NCBI GenBank assembly: GCA_026392155.1
Contig: JAPLCP010000049.1
Span: forward strand, 1 to 46,389
Direction: 5' to 3'
DNA: 46,389 bases
Source of the DNA: Armatimonadota bacterium
GTDB taxonomy: Bacteria > Armatimonadota > Armatimonadia > Armatimonadales > Armatimonadaceae
This document shows positions 1-11,251 of the stretch, one piece after another (positions within the stretch are counted from its first letter, which is position 1; every line of letters begins with the position of its first letter). The notes under the pieces are model-generated. The model did no database searches. It was given only the letters and a program-made list of their open reading frames with translations, and was not told where the DNA came from. A program made the translations under genes and the position numbers.

Positions 1-678
1 GTCAGCCATCAGAACGAGAGTGCCAGCAACGAAGCATTTACCTTCTGTAGCCTCGACTGCCGCTGTCGCCGCCGCTGCTGCTGCTCCCTTACGAGGAAAT
101 TTGGGTAACTTAGGGAAGTACTTGGGCGTGGGAACTTTCTTCAGACCGGGAGCCAAGGTCATCATGGAGCCCATCAACGAGTTGCCAAAAGCACGCGGAT
201 CATCCGAACCAAGCCCCATGAACATGTCCATGAGACCTTTACCGGCCATGCTCGCGGCGGCTCCAAGACCACAACGATACGCAACACCCCCAAGACCTAT
301 CATGCCATTGACGGCATTCACCGGGATAAGAGCATCGCCGTACCCTGCAAAAATCTGCCCGACATCGCCTAGATAGCTGCCCGTTTGGTAGAGTCCGAGT
401 GGGTCTGTGAAGTTGATGGGATCGTTTCCGCAGTAGGCGTAGAAGTTGCTGCCGCCGCTAAAGCCAATCGGGTCTTCGCTGATGAACCTTCCTAAGCCCG
501 GCGAGTAGTAGCGGTTGCGGGCATAGACCAAGCCGCTTTCGTCGTGCTCCAGGCCCGTGAAGCCCGTGAAGCCGTAGGATTGATCGCCGAAGCTGTTGGA
601 GCCGCAGGGCAGAGCCCCTTCAGCGATGCGATCGCCAAAGTTGCACCGTAAACCTCGCTTCCAACCCCCTCCTTGCCT
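1..678 (-). pseudogene. 5'-truncated RHS-repeat core protein entering a Hint domain (runs off window)
   Basis: The minus-strand frame is open from a TAA at 679-681 to the window edge, but it has no start codon before the conserved region. The translation contains the RHS-associated core signature (YGFTGFTGLEHD, then LVYARNRYYSPGLGRF, then SEDPIGFSGG, then NDPINFTDPLGLY). A variable Ala-rich linker follows, then GKCFVAGTLVLMAD at the very edge. That last motif is the usual beginning of an intein-like Hint (pretoxin) domain with its catalytic Cys. In the family, RHS shells encapsulate and autoproteolytically release polymorphic toxins. Only the core C-terminus remains here. Its 5' break coincides with a purine-rich repeat at 661-735, so this looks like a displaced or decayed RHS tip rather than a complete gene. 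Its downstream end lies outside the window. Confidence 0.75.
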
Positions 679-735
679 TTAGGTGAGGAGGGGGCAGGGG
701 GAGGAGAGGTGACGGGAGGAGAGGTGACGCTAGGA
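661..735. repeat. Purine/pyrimidine-rich palindromic intergenic repeat
   Basis: An imperfect hairpin (CCCCTCCTTGCC / GGTGAGGAGGGGG) is followed by a G/A-rich run and a tandem copy of GGAGAGGTGACG. The GAGGGGCAGGGGGAGGAG-like stretch recurs at 11966-12024. It sits between the RHS remnant and the stop codon of the M16 gene. Confidence 0.55.
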
Positions 736-742
736 GAAGTAG

Positions 743-1990
743 CTACCGGGTGCGGACGAGGGCGGGGTTGCCGCTGAAGAGCTGCTTGGCGACACGCTCG
801 ACATCGGTGCGCTTGACGGCTTCGATACGGCGGGTGAGCTCGAGCTCGAAGGCGGCTCCTAGCCCACTAGACTCTGCCCAGGCAAGCGCACGGGCGCGGT
901 TGAGAACGAGCTGGCGCTGCTGGGTGTGCTGGGCAAGTAAGAGATTCTTAGCCCGCAGAAGCTCCGAGTCGGCGATGGGCTTGCGGGTTGTCTCATTGAG
1001 CACGTTCAGAAGTGCTGCTTTCATCACGCCCGGGTCTTGATTCCCCAGAACATAGGCCATCCAGAGCGTACTGTCTCGGGCAGGCAAGAGCTGAGAGCGC
1101 ACTTCGTAGCCCACGGACTCCGTGTCACGCAGCCGGAAGAGCCGGCAGGCTTTCCCCAAACCAAGTACCGCATCGAGCACAAGAAGCGCGGCCCAGTCGG
1201 CGCGCGACTCCGGGTTGCTCATGCCAGGGAAGAGATAGGCCACGCCGAGAGCCGCGACCCCAGGAGGGGTTCCACGGAGCGCCTGGTCACGCAAACCTGC
1301 GGGAATAGACTCGGTGACCGGGAGCTTCTCCTTCATGCCTACCGCTCGCCGGTTCCAGTCCCCGACACTCAGGCTTATCTCCACCCAGCGCCGTGCCACG
1401 TCGGGCTCAAACTTCCCGATCACCGCAATACTCGTTCGCTCGGGCGTGCAGAAGCGCGTGTAGACCCCACGGACATCTGCCACACTCGCGTGGCGCAGGC
1501 TGGCCTCGTCGCCCTGAACACTCAGCTCCGTCCCTAGCGCTCGTGCCCGAAGTGCGAGGAGGAGCTTGGGAACCAGCTCTTCCTCGAAAAGTGCCACCGA
1601 GCGGAGCTGATCGGTGCGCGCCTGCTCCAGAGACTCGTCGGTAAAGCGAGGCTGCGCCAGGGAGTTCATCAAGAGAGTCTGGGTGGACTTGATCAGCCCC
1701 TCTTCCGTGGGAGGTGAGACACTCCAGGCAGAGAGCTGGTTGCCGTCGTAGCCCGTTCCCAGTGCTCCAAAAGCGTCCACATCGCGCTGGAGAAGCTCAG
1801 GTGTGCGCCCTTGGGAGTCCATCCCGAGCATGCGTGCTAGCAGCGTCACCACACCGGGCTGTCGCCGTAGCTCCACCCCGCTGATACGCACACTCACCGC
1901 CACCACGGTCGCGGGCGCACTAGCATCAGGGACGATCACGAGAGACGTCCCACTAGGCAAGCGAATCGGCTCAATGGTGGTCTGGCGCAT
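743..1990 (-). CDS. M16-family peptidase-like subunit, non-catalytic
   Basis: This 415-residue protein has the two-lobed M16B (pitrilysin/MPP-like) layout: an N-terminal lobe with LLARMLGMDSQGRTPELLQRDVDAFGALG and a C-terminal half with LGVAYLFPG followed by ALLVLDAVLG. The zinc-binding HXXEH motif of active M16 enzymes is absent, so it is probably the structural partner of the active subunit encoded immediately upstream. Its ATG overlaps the TAA of that gene by one base (TAATG), which implies translational coupling. There is no signal peptide of its own. In the M16B family, active and inactive subunits commonly form heterodimers that degrade peptides. The substrate is unknown. Confidence 0.8.
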   Translation of the reverse strand: MRQTTIEPIRLPSGTSLVIVPDASAPATVVAVSVRISGVELRRQPGVVTLLARMLGMDSQGRTPELLQRDVDAFGALGTGYDGNQLSAWSVSPPTEEGLIKSTQTLLMNSLAQPRFTDESLEQARTDQLRSVALFEEELVPKLLLALRARALGTELSVQGDEASLRHASVADVRGVYTRFCTPERTSIAVIGKFEPDVARRWVEISLSVGDWNRRAVGMKEKLPVTESIPAGLRDQALRGTPPGVAALGVAYLFPGMSNPESRADWAALLVLDAVLGLGKACRLFRLRDTESVGYEVRSQLLPARDSTLWMAYVLGNQDPGVMKAALLNVLNETTRKPIADSELLRAKNLLLAQHTQQRQLVLNRARALAWAESSGLGAAFELELTRRIEAVKRTDVERVAKQLFSGNPALVRTR

Positions 1991-3435
1991 TAGCGTTGTC
2001 CTCCTCTGAGCTCGCCCTCAGGGGGCAGGGGCGGGTTTGGCCCTAGGAGCGCCACGGCTCTTAAGTTCCGGTGAAGAGTCGTGCGCAACAGCCCTTGGAG
2101 CATCTCTCCGCGCACTTGAGGCACTTGCTTCTCCAGCTCATCTTCCAGCCCCGGCGTGTCCAGAGCATCGTAGAGCGTGAGCCGCCGCGCGAGGCCATCC
2201 ACACTCGCCTTCTCCGTGACGATCTTTCCGAGCACCGCCCGTCGTCCTGCCTCAAGCTCCGCCGCACTGAAGCCATCTTCAAAGACCCGCTGAAGCTCGT
2301 CCAGAACGGCAGTTTCCAAGCGCCCCGCATCCCGTGCGAGCCCTGTCACGGCGATATAAAACAGCCCCCCACAGCGCTGGGGAACCCACTCCGCCCGCAC
2401 CCGTAGCCCCACGCGCTGCTTGCCCAGCAGGGCAGTCCCAAGGCGACCCGCATCTCCCTGCACCAGAATCTCCGCCAGGACGGCCAGGCTCGCCGAGGCG
2501 TTCAGATCCGCGACGGGAGGGGTGCTCCAAGCCAGGACAACCGTGGTCAGCCGACGGCTTGCCGCTGCCGTGTCCGCTCCTGCCCGGTGCCCCAGCCCAT
2601 CCCGTGAGGAGGGCACCAAGAGTGTCTGGCGCAGCGGACGAACCACGGGACTCATGCGTGGCCCTGCAAAGAGCTCCGCCGCGGCGGCTTCGACCTCGGC
2701 GGTCACCACTGGCCCCACCACACACAGGGTCATTCGTGCCGGGCGGTAGCACGCCACATGCACGGACTGAAGATCCTCTGCCGTGAGTTTTTGCACCACG
2801 CGCCACTCGCCAAAGAGCGGCATCCCATAGGGCTCCCCGGGCAGATGCAGCACACGCAGAGCGCTGTCCAGCCCCAACCGCAGAGGATCGGCGAGCTCTA
2901 GGGCCATCTCGGCCTCCACCACTTTTTTCTCCGCCTCGATATCTCCCTCACGAAATGCAGGACGCAGTGTCAGCTCCGCCAGTGCCGCCACGAGAGGACG
3001 CCAGTTCGGCGGTGCGACCGTGGTCTCAAAGACAGTCATGTCTCGCAGGGTGCGGGCAGCCACTTCGCCTCCCAGTGTCTCGGTAAGCTGGTCAAATGCG
3101 CCAGGGGTCTTGGCAGCGGAGCCTTTGAAGACCATGTGCTCGATAAAGTGCAGCGTGCCACTGCGGGCGGGGTCTTCATCGCCACCGCCCACGCGCACGG
3201 CAAGGCTCACACCCACCAGTGCCGCCTCGGGCCTCTCCACCACAATCAGGCGCAACCCCGAGGGCAAGACACGCCGCTGAGGGGTTCCTGGTAGCTCCAC
3301 GGGTTTTTCCGTTTTCCGTTTTTCCTGCGCAGAGGCCAGACCGAGCGGTATACTTGCATAAGTACCAATGACTGTGAGAAAATGACGACGATTCACCAAA
3401 TAGGATTCGCCATTTCCCTCCGAAATTCCTGCCAT
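1990..3435 (-). CDS. Catalytic M16 zinc peptidase (pitrilysin/MPP-beta-like), exported
   Basis: This is a 481-residue M16B peptidase with the HXXEH zinc motif (LHFIEHMVFKG) and the downstream Glu in KKVVEAEMALE. The N-terminus reads NRRHFLTVIGTYASIPLGLASAQ. That is an RR-x-F-L stretch before a hydrophobic core and an AQ end, consistent with a Tat or Sec signal peptide, so the enzyme is probably periplasmic or secreted. I chose the ATG at 3435 over longer upstream starts because it places the signal near the N-terminus. A GTG directly before NRRHFL (near 3395) is an alternative. It is coupled to the non-catalytic M16 gene downstream and is divergent from rodA, whose ATG overlaps its own by two bases. 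Confidence 0.85.
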   Translation of the reverse strand: MAGISEGNGESYLVNRRHFLTVIGTYASIPLGLASAQEKRKTEKPVELPGTPQRRVLPSGLRLIVVERPEAALVGVSLAVRVGGGDEDPARSGTLHFIEHMVFKGSAAKTPGAFDQLTETLGGEVAARTLRDMTVFETTVAPPNWRPLVAALAELTLRPAFREGDIEAEKKVVEAEMALELADPLRLGLDSALRVLHLPGEPYGMPLFGEWRVVQKLTAEDLQSVHVACYRPARMTLCVVGPVVTAEVEAAAAELFAGPRMSPVVRPLRQTLLVPSSRDGLGHRAGADTAAASRRLTTVVLAWSTPPVADLNASASLAVLAEILVQGDAGRLGTALLGKQRVGLRVRAEWVPQRCGGLFYIAVTGLARDAGRLETAVLDELQRVFEDGFSAAELEAGRRAVLGKIVTEKASVDGLARRLTLYDALDTPGLEDELEKQVPQVRGEMLQGLLRTTLHRNLRAVALLGPNPPLPPEGELRGGQR

Positions 3436-4582
3436 GATTGAAGCCCTCCAAAACCTGATTGAGCCCCGCCACCGTAAGAACATAGACTGGATTCTGATCC
3501 TGTGTGTTGTCCTGATCATGTGTGCGAGCCTCGCCACGATCTACTCCGCTTTCGCAGGGCACTTTGGCCCGGCCAGTGGGATGAAACAGATGGTCAAGCA
3601 AGGTTTTTTCTACGTGTCGGGGTTGGTGCTCATGCTCTATATCTCCACCCGTGACTACCGTAGCTTCCCACGCAATGCCAATGTCCTCTACGGGGTCAAT
3701 ATTGCCTTGTTGCTTCTTATACGCGTCATCGGACAGGAGAAAAAAGGAGCAGCACGCTGGATCAGTATCGGGGACTTTCAGTTCCAGCCCTCCGAGCTGG
3801 CTAAGATCATCACTATCCTGACACTTGCCGCGTTTCTGGTTCATGTCGGCTCTCGCATCAAAGAGCTGCCCGTCTTTCTCCAGTCTCTGGCCCATGTGGG
3901 AATTCCGATGTTTCTGATCAAGATTCAGCCGGATCTGGGAACGGCCCTTGTGCTCGGTGCGATCTGGCTGGGGATGGTTTTTCTGGCAGGCGCAGACTGG
4001 AAACATCTCCTGGCGGTTCTCTTAGCCGGGATGCTTCTCCTCGGAGTTGGCTGGAAAACGGGCAAGGGACTCGATAAGTTCCAGCAGGATCGCATCAATG
4101 TCCTGTTCATGTCCCGCAAGAACATGAGCAAAGCCCAGCGAGACCTAGCCTATCAAGCCGATCAGGGAATTGCCGCCGTCGGGGGCGGCCAAGTGACCGG
4201 GCAAGGTTTCCGGCAGGGACTCCAGACCAGCGCAGGTTTCGTGCCGGAGAACTGGACGGACTTTGCGTTTTCCGCCTTTGCCGAGGAGCAAGGCTTTGTG
4301 GGCAGTGTCGCTCTCATTGCGCTCTATCTGCTCGTGATCGCGCGTGGGCTCCTGTGTATCGCGGAGAGCGAGGATCTCCTAGGGCGGCTGATTGTAGGGG
4401 GAGTGGTGAGCTACCTTGGGTTCCACGTCTTTGTGAATGTTGCGATGAACTGCTCCCTCGCCCCGGTAGTGGGAATTCCACTCCCTCTCTTTAGCTACGG
4501 CGGCACAGCCGCTTGGATCAACTGTACCGCCTTAGGGATACTTCTCTCCGTGCGCATGCGCCGCCGCAAGCTCCAGTTCTAG
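3434..4582 (+). CDS. rodA: Rod shape-determining SEDS glycosyltransferase RodA
   Basis: This 382-residue integral membrane protein has about ten hydrophobic segments and the FtsW/RodA/SpoVE (SEDS) signatures: GAARWISIGDFQFQPSELAKI, QPDLGTALVL, QADQGIAAVGGGQVTGQG, NWTDFAFSAFAEEQGFVG and VVGIPLPLFSYGGTA. SEDS proteins polymerise peptidoglycan glycan strands from lipid II together with a class B PBP. The length and the short N-terminus after the start (IEPRHRKNIDWILI) favour RodA over FtsW. No PBP2 or MreBCD gene lies nearby in the window, so it is detached from the usual mre/mrd cluster. Its start codon overlaps that of the divergent M16 gene, leaving no room for a conventional 5' leader on either side unless each promoter lies inside the other gene. 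Confidence 0.92.
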   Translation: MIEALQNLIEPRHRKNIDWILILCVVLIMCASLATIYSAFAGHFGPASGMKQMVKQGFFYVSGLVLMLYISTRDYRSFPRNANVLYGVNIALLLLIRVIGQEKKGAARWISIGDFQFQPSELAKIITILTLAAFLVHVGSRIKELPVFLQSLAHVGIPMFLIKIQPDLGTALVLGAIWLGMVFLAGADWKHLLAVLLAGMLLLGVGWKTGKGLDKFQQDRINVLFMSRKNMSKAQRDLAYQADQGIAAVGGGQVTGQGFRQGLQTSAGFVPENWTDFAFSAFAEEQGFVGSVALIALYLLVIARGLLCIAESEDLLGRLIVGGVVSYLGFHVFVNVAMNCSLAPVVGIPLPLFSYGGTAAWINCTALGILLSVRMRRRKLQF

Positions 4583-4586
4583 CCTT

Positions 4587-7596
<3,010 letters not shown>

Positions 7597-7685
7597 ACCG
7601 AACCATCCAGACGGCACGATCTCACGCCCACTAGCGAGCAAGTGTGAGAAGGAACACGGAGGGGGAGGGCGAATCTAAGGACAGA

Positions 7686-9413
7686 ATGCCAACGCCTGCC
7701 ATGCCGATTCCCCTGGGGGTCTGCGTCCTGCCCGCCCCCAACCCCAACGCCGCCCGCGCCGTGCGCTACCCGGAATATATCCACGAGATTCTTGGTCATG
7801 TGGGCCTCTGTTACGCCGCCATTCCCTACACGGACCTCGAAGCGGCGCTCCCATCGCTCAAGCTTCTTGTCACGGTCGGCGAGGGCAAGCTCCCCGACGC
7901 CGTCCGTGCCTGGGTTGAAAACGGCGGCGCGTGGCTCTCGCTCGCGGGCCTCTGCGGCCTCGGCGACCTGCTTGGCGCGGAGCCCCTCCTCGCCACCTAC
8001 AGCCTCTGGGCCAGCGGACTACGCTCCCTAGGTGAGGGGTACCTGCCCCCCCCTCCCCCGTCCGACGGGGGAGCCGATACCCACGCTTGGCAGGGGCTAG
8101 GGGGCGGGCTGCACTTCTTCGGCGGCCTCGCCGTCTCCCCAACCGATGCAACTGTCCTCGCCACCTGCAGCGACTCCCACGGGCGGCCCAGCGAGCTCCC
8201 CGGAGTTCTCGCCAAGGGTAAGTGTCGCCTGATCGCGCCCGATCTGGTGGGCTCGGTGGTCCATATCCAGCAGGGCCGCGCCATCACCCGCGATGGCATC
8301 CCCAGCAGCGATGGTACCGGCCCGACCCACGACGGTGTGCTCAAGTCCGACGATGGGCAGGCTCTCGACTGGCTCCTCGACCGAGCACCCGTTCCCGGTG
8401 TCCCCGGCCTGAGCGGCTTTCTCACGCCGGTCGCCGATGCCTGGGTGGAGCTGCTTCTCCAGAACATCTTCGCGCTGGCGAGCCTCCAAAATCTTGCCCT
8501 GTCCCTGCTCTGGTACCACCCCGACGGCGCGATTGCCCAGGGCCACCTCTCCCACGACACCGACGGCAACAACCCGCTCGATGCCGAGGCACTCTTGACG
8601 GCATTGGAAGAGGCCGATGCGCCCGGAACCTGGTGCGTGATCCTGCCCGGCTACGAAGCAGAGCTTATGGCGAAGATTGCCGACGCCGACCACGAGCTCG
8701 CCACCCACTACGATGCCCTCGATCACCCGTGGAGCGAAGACGAGTTCCGCAGCCAGCACGAGCGGCTCGTGGCGCTGTTTGGCGAGATCCCGGTCACCAA
8801 CAAGAACCACTACCTGCGCTGGCAAGGCGATACCGAGTTCTACGGCTGGCTGGAGCGGGTCGGCATCCAGCTCGACCAGTCCAAGGGGACGTCGAAGACG
8901 GGTGAGGTCGGCTTTAACTTTGGCACCTGCCATCTCTACCGCCCGGTCGCCCCCGATGGCACCGTGCTTCCCGTCTGGGAGCTGCCCACGCCCACGCAAG
9001 ACCTCTGCATCTTCGCCCCGCCCGAAGTGGCAACGCCAATCCTAGATGCCGCCATGCGCTACCACGGCATTGCGCACTTTCTCTTTCACCCCGCCCACAT
9101 GCGCAAGCCCGGAGTCGCCGACGCGCTCCAGGCCGTGGTCGCCGAAGGCAAGCGGCGCGGCATGGTCTGGCGGACGGGCAGAGAGCTCGTCGAGTGGGAA
9201 CGCGCCCGCCGCGCCGCTTTCTGGATCAACGCAGAGGAGCTTGAATTTCCCGAGTCGCTGCCTGGCGCAACTATCCTGACACTCGACCCAACCGGCGACG
9301 TGGAGCGCTGGGGATGGTGGTTTGCCATCTCCGCGCCATCTCCCCGCGCTCCGCGCGACCCTCTTCCTGATTCCCACTCCGCGGAGGAAGAGGGTGTGGG
9401 TGGAGGTTTATGA
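7686..9413 (+). CDS. Polysaccharide-deacetylase-like protein with N-terminal amidotransferase-like region
   Basis: This is a 575-residue cytoplasmic-looking protein (no signal peptide); the ATG at 7686 has AAGG six bases upstream. Residues from roughly 1 to 220 resemble a class I amidotransferase-like Rossmann domain (VGEGKLPDAVRAWVENGGAWLSLAG). The second half has features of a NodB/deacetylase-type barrel: LSHDTDGNNPLDAEALLTALEEADAPGTWCV, HYDALDHPWSEDEF and HFLFHPAHMRKPG. It may act on a carbohydrate, but substrate and activity are uncertain. Two stretches look repeat-derived. One is PPPPPSDGGADTHAWQGLGGG, encoded by a palindromic element at 8043-8107. The other is the C-terminal tail from about SAPSPRAPRDPLPDS, encoded by a second repeat. 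Its TGA overlaps the next gene's ATG. Confidence 0.55.
   Translation: MPTPAMPIPLGVCVLPAPNPNAARAVRYPEYIHEILGHVGLCYAAIPYTDLEAALPSLKLLVTVGEGKLPDAVRAWVENGGAWLSLAGLCGLGDLLGAEPLLATYSLWASGLRSLGEGYLPPPPPSDGGADTHAWQGLGGGLHFFGGLAVSPTDATVLATCSDSHGRPSELPGVLAKGKCRLIAPDLVGSVVHIQQGRAITRDGIPSSDGTGPTHDGVLKSDDGQALDWLLDRAPVPGVPGLSGFLTPVADAWVELLLQNIFALASLQNLALSLLWYHPDGAIAQGHLSHDTDGNNPLDAEALLTALEEADAPGTWCVILPGYEAELMAKIADADHELATHYDALDHPWSEDEFRSQHERLVALFGEIPVTNKNHYLRWQGDTEFYGWLERVGIQLDQSKGTSKTGEVGFNFGTCHLYRPVAPDGTVLPVWELPTPTQDLCIFAPPEVATPILDAAMRYHGIAHFLFHPAHMRKPGVADALQAVVAEGKRRGMVWRTGRELVEWERARRAAFWINAEELEFPESLPGATILTLDPTGDVERWGWWFAISAPSPRAPRDPLPDSHSAEEEGVGGGL
8043..8107 (+). repeat. MITE-like palindromic element inside a coding sequence
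   Basis: The left part (CTG, C-run, then CCCCCGTCCGACGGGGG hairpin, then AGC) closely matches the left end of the DUF559 cassette. The right end (GGCAGGGGCTAGGGGGC) matches its right end. About 65 bp in all, it stays in frame and adds a Pro/Gly-rich insertion to the host protein. It appears to be a short, non-coding relative of the 411-bp cassette. Confidence 0.65.
9326..9405 (-). repeat. GCCATCTCCCC-type repeat, inverted orientation
   Basis: This copy contains GCCATCTCC twice, then CGCGCTCCGCGCG, then CCCTCTTCC / GGAAGAGGG arms. It is the reverse-complement orientation of the element at 9835-9912 and encodes the last residues of the preceding protein. Its end (GGGTGGAGG) serves as the Shine-Dalgarno sequence of the next gene. 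Confidence 0.55.
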
Positions 9414-9916
9414 TGGGAACGGTCACCTACATTCCGGATGATCCGCAACGTTCTTGCATCATCGGGATTCATATCACGGCATCACTTCCACTTGCGGAGC
9501 AAAATGCTCTTCGGGAAGTTCTGGATACACTCATTGAAGTTACCAAAGATTTGGCCCCGCTATTAGGTGCCGCCTACCACACCGTTGTAGCCCCTCGTGG
9601 CTATATTGGCGAAATTATTCAATTCCTCAAAGAGCTGAACTACCCGCAAGATACAAAAGCCCTCACAGACTTTCTCATACAACACTACTATATCCCTCAT
9701 ACCAAGCGCTATGGAAAAGTTCCCTACGATCTTGAACCCGATCAGCTCGATGATTTCGTCGCTGCAATAGTCCCCCGCGGCAAGGTAAAGCAAGCAAAAC
9801 TCAAAGAAGCGCTCCAACAAACCCTCTTCCTAGCGACGAAGGAGCGACACAGGAAGAGGGTCGGCGAGGAACGAGCCGGGGAGATGGCCAAACCTGGGGA
9901 GATGGCCCAACCATGA
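9410..9916 (+). CDS. Hypothetical 168-residue protein
   Basis: I do not recognise this family. The ATG at 9410 overlaps the upstream TGA (ATGA) and has GTGGAGG a few bases upstream. The body (residues 1-140) is an alpha/beta protein with ITASLPLAEQNALREVLDTLIEVTKDLAPLLGAAYHTVV and a helix-rich second half with many Tyr, Lys and Gln residues. Its base composition is visibly more AT-rich than the neighbours, suggesting separate acquisition. The last about 28 residues (starting LATKERHRKRVGEERAGE) are encoded by a dispersed repeat (9835-9912), so the native stop has probably been replaced. It overlaps the next gene by four bases (ATGA). Repeats flank it on both sides. Confidence 0.6.
   Translation: MMGTVTYIPDDPQRSCIIGIHITASLPLAEQNALREVLDTLIEVTKDLAPLLGAAYHTVVAPRGYIGEIIQFLKELNYPQDTKALTDFLIQHYYIPHTKRYGKVPYDLEPDQLDDFVAAIVPRGKVKQAKLKEALQQTLFLATKERHRKRVGEERAGEMAKPGEMAQP
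9835..9912 (+). repeat. GCCATCTCCCC-type repeat, direct orientation
   Basis: The core GGCGAGGAACGAGCCGGGGA is followed by GATGGCC and a second GGGGAGATGGCC. It matches in inverted orientation the element at 11139-11232, so the DegT gene is bracketed by inverted copies. It is translated as the tail of the 9410-9916 product and supplies purine-rich sequence upstream of the next ATG. Confidence 0.65.
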
Positions 9917-11136
9917 ACAACACACCCTCACTTTTTGGTGGCGAGAAAGCCAAACAGACACCCTACGGCGTGGGCGAGCCGCGCTACGGCGACGACGAGC
10001 TGCGTGAGCTTCAGGAGGCGCTGGCACAGAACACACTCTTTTATGCCCAGGGCAAGAAGGTCAAGCTCCTAGAGGCAGAGTTCGCCGAAAAATACGGGGC
10101 CAAGCACGCAATCACCTGCACCAGCGGCACGGCGGCGATCCACACGGCGCTGATGGCACTCGGGATCTCCCCCGGCGATGAGGTGGTTGTCTCCCCGATC
10201 ACGGACATGGGGACGATCAGCCCGGTGCTGTTTCAGGGCGCGATCCCCGTCTTTGCCGATCTGACGCCCCATGGCTACACGCTCGACCCCGAGTCGGTGG
10301 CGGCACGGATCACCCCAAAAACACGCGCGATTATCGCGGTGCACCTCTGGGGCAACACCTGCGATCTCGATGCCCTGCAAGCCCTCTGCGACCGGCACGG
10401 TATCTTCCTGATCGAGGACGCCGCCCAGGCGTTTGGCGCGACCTACAAGGGCTGCCCGGTCGGGACACGCGGTGCGGTGGGCTGCTTCTCCTTCAACGAG
10501 TTCAAGCATATCTCCTGCGGCGACGGTGGCTTGGTCCTCACCGACGACGACGCGCTGGCAGAAAAACTCCGCCTCGCCACCGACAAGGGCTACAACCGCC
10601 GCCCCGATGCCCTCGTGCGCCAGCCGACCTTCCTCGCCAATAACTACCGCATGACCGAGCTCCAGGGTGCGGTCGCGCGGGCGCAGCTGCGCAAGCTGGA
10701 TGGGATTGTGGAGAAGCGTCGCGCGTGGTGCAACCGGCTGACCGCCAAGCTCCTCGGCACACCCGGTATCACGCTCCCGGAGGCGACGCATGGCGTCGAT
10801 CCGTCGTGGTGGTTCTATCTCCTGCGTGTCGTCCCCGAGACGCTTGGCACCGATGCCGACGGCCTCACCAAAGCGCTCGCGGCGGAGGGCGTCCGCGCCG
10901 GAGCCCACTATATCGGCGACCCCATCTACCGCTACCCCATCTTCACCGGCAAGAGCGCCTTCGCCCACGCCCCCCACGCCTGCGATAGCGTGGACTACAC
11001 AGCGCAGCGCTGCCCGGTCGCGGAGCAGATTCTCGAAACCGGCGTCATGATCCCCGTCAACGAAGCCAACACCGAGACCGACGCCGACGAGGTGGCGTTT
11101 GCGATCCAGAAGATTGCAGCGTGGTACGGAAGATGA
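9913..11136 (+). CDS. DegT/DnrJ/EryC1/StrS-family PLP aminotransferase
   Basis: This 407-residue fold-type I PLP enzyme has SGTAAIHTALMALGISPGDEVVVSP (cofactor phosphate region), VHLWGNTCDLDAL, the Asp of IEDAAQAFGATYKG, and FSFNEFKHISCGDGG with the Schiff-base Lys at residue 198. NNYRMTELQGAVARAQLRKLD is the usual downstream motif. Members transaminate keto-sugars on nucleotide carriers or related substrates such as scyllo-inosose. The exact substrate cannot be read from sequence. The N-terminal start YGVGEPRYGDDELRELQEAL resembles members common in Planctomycetes/Armatimonadota-type sugar clusters. The start overlaps the previous stop (ATGA). Inverted repeats at 9835-9912 and 11139-11232 frame the gene exactly. 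Confidence 0.9.
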   Translation: MNNTPSLFGGEKAKQTPYGVGEPRYGDDELRELQEALAQNTLFYAQGKKVKLLEAEFAEKYGAKHAITCTSGTAAIHTALMALGISPGDEVVVSPITDMGTISPVLFQGAIPVFADLTPHGYTLDPESVAARITPKTRAIIAVHLWGNTCDLDALQALCDRHGIFLIEDAAQAFGATYKGCPVGTRGAVGCFSFNEFKHISCGDGGLVLTDDDALAEKLRLATDKGYNRRPDALVRQPTFLANNYRMTELQGAVARAQLRKLDGIVEKRRAWCNRLTAKLLGTPGITLPEATHGVDPSWWFYLLRVVPETLGTDADGLTKALAAEGVRAGAHYIGDPIYRYPIFTGKSAFAHAPHACDSVDYTAQRCPVAEQILETGVMIPVNEANTETDADEVAFAIQKIAAWYGR

Positions 11137-11138
11137 GC

Positions 11139-11232
11139 CATCTCCCCGCCCTTCCGGCCATCTCCCCGGCTCGTTCCTCGCCTCCCCTCTTCCCCTGCCA
11201 CTCGTTCCTCGTTGGGAAGAGGGGCTGTAGAA
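11139..11232 (-). repeat. GCCATCTCCCC-type repeat with CCCTCTTCCC hairpin, inverted
   Basis: This copy carries GCCATCTCCCC twice, CGGCTCGTTCCTCGCC, then CCCCTCTTCCC ... GGGAAGAGGGG, which can pair as a hairpin around a CACTCGTTCCTCGTT loop. It is the reverse complement of the unit at 9835-9912 with an extra arm and fills nearly all of the gap after the DegT gene. Confidence 0.65.
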
Positions 11233-11251
11233 TGGTGCTGGAGTAATACCT

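Noticed and set aside
20-376. Plus-strand 118-codon open frame at the window start
   Set aside because: The minus strand here encodes a clear RHS core and Hint motif; the plus frame is its antisense shadow.
9326-11232. CRISPR array
   Set aside because: The repeats are few, palindromic, in alternating orientation and separated by whole genes, not by uniform spacers.
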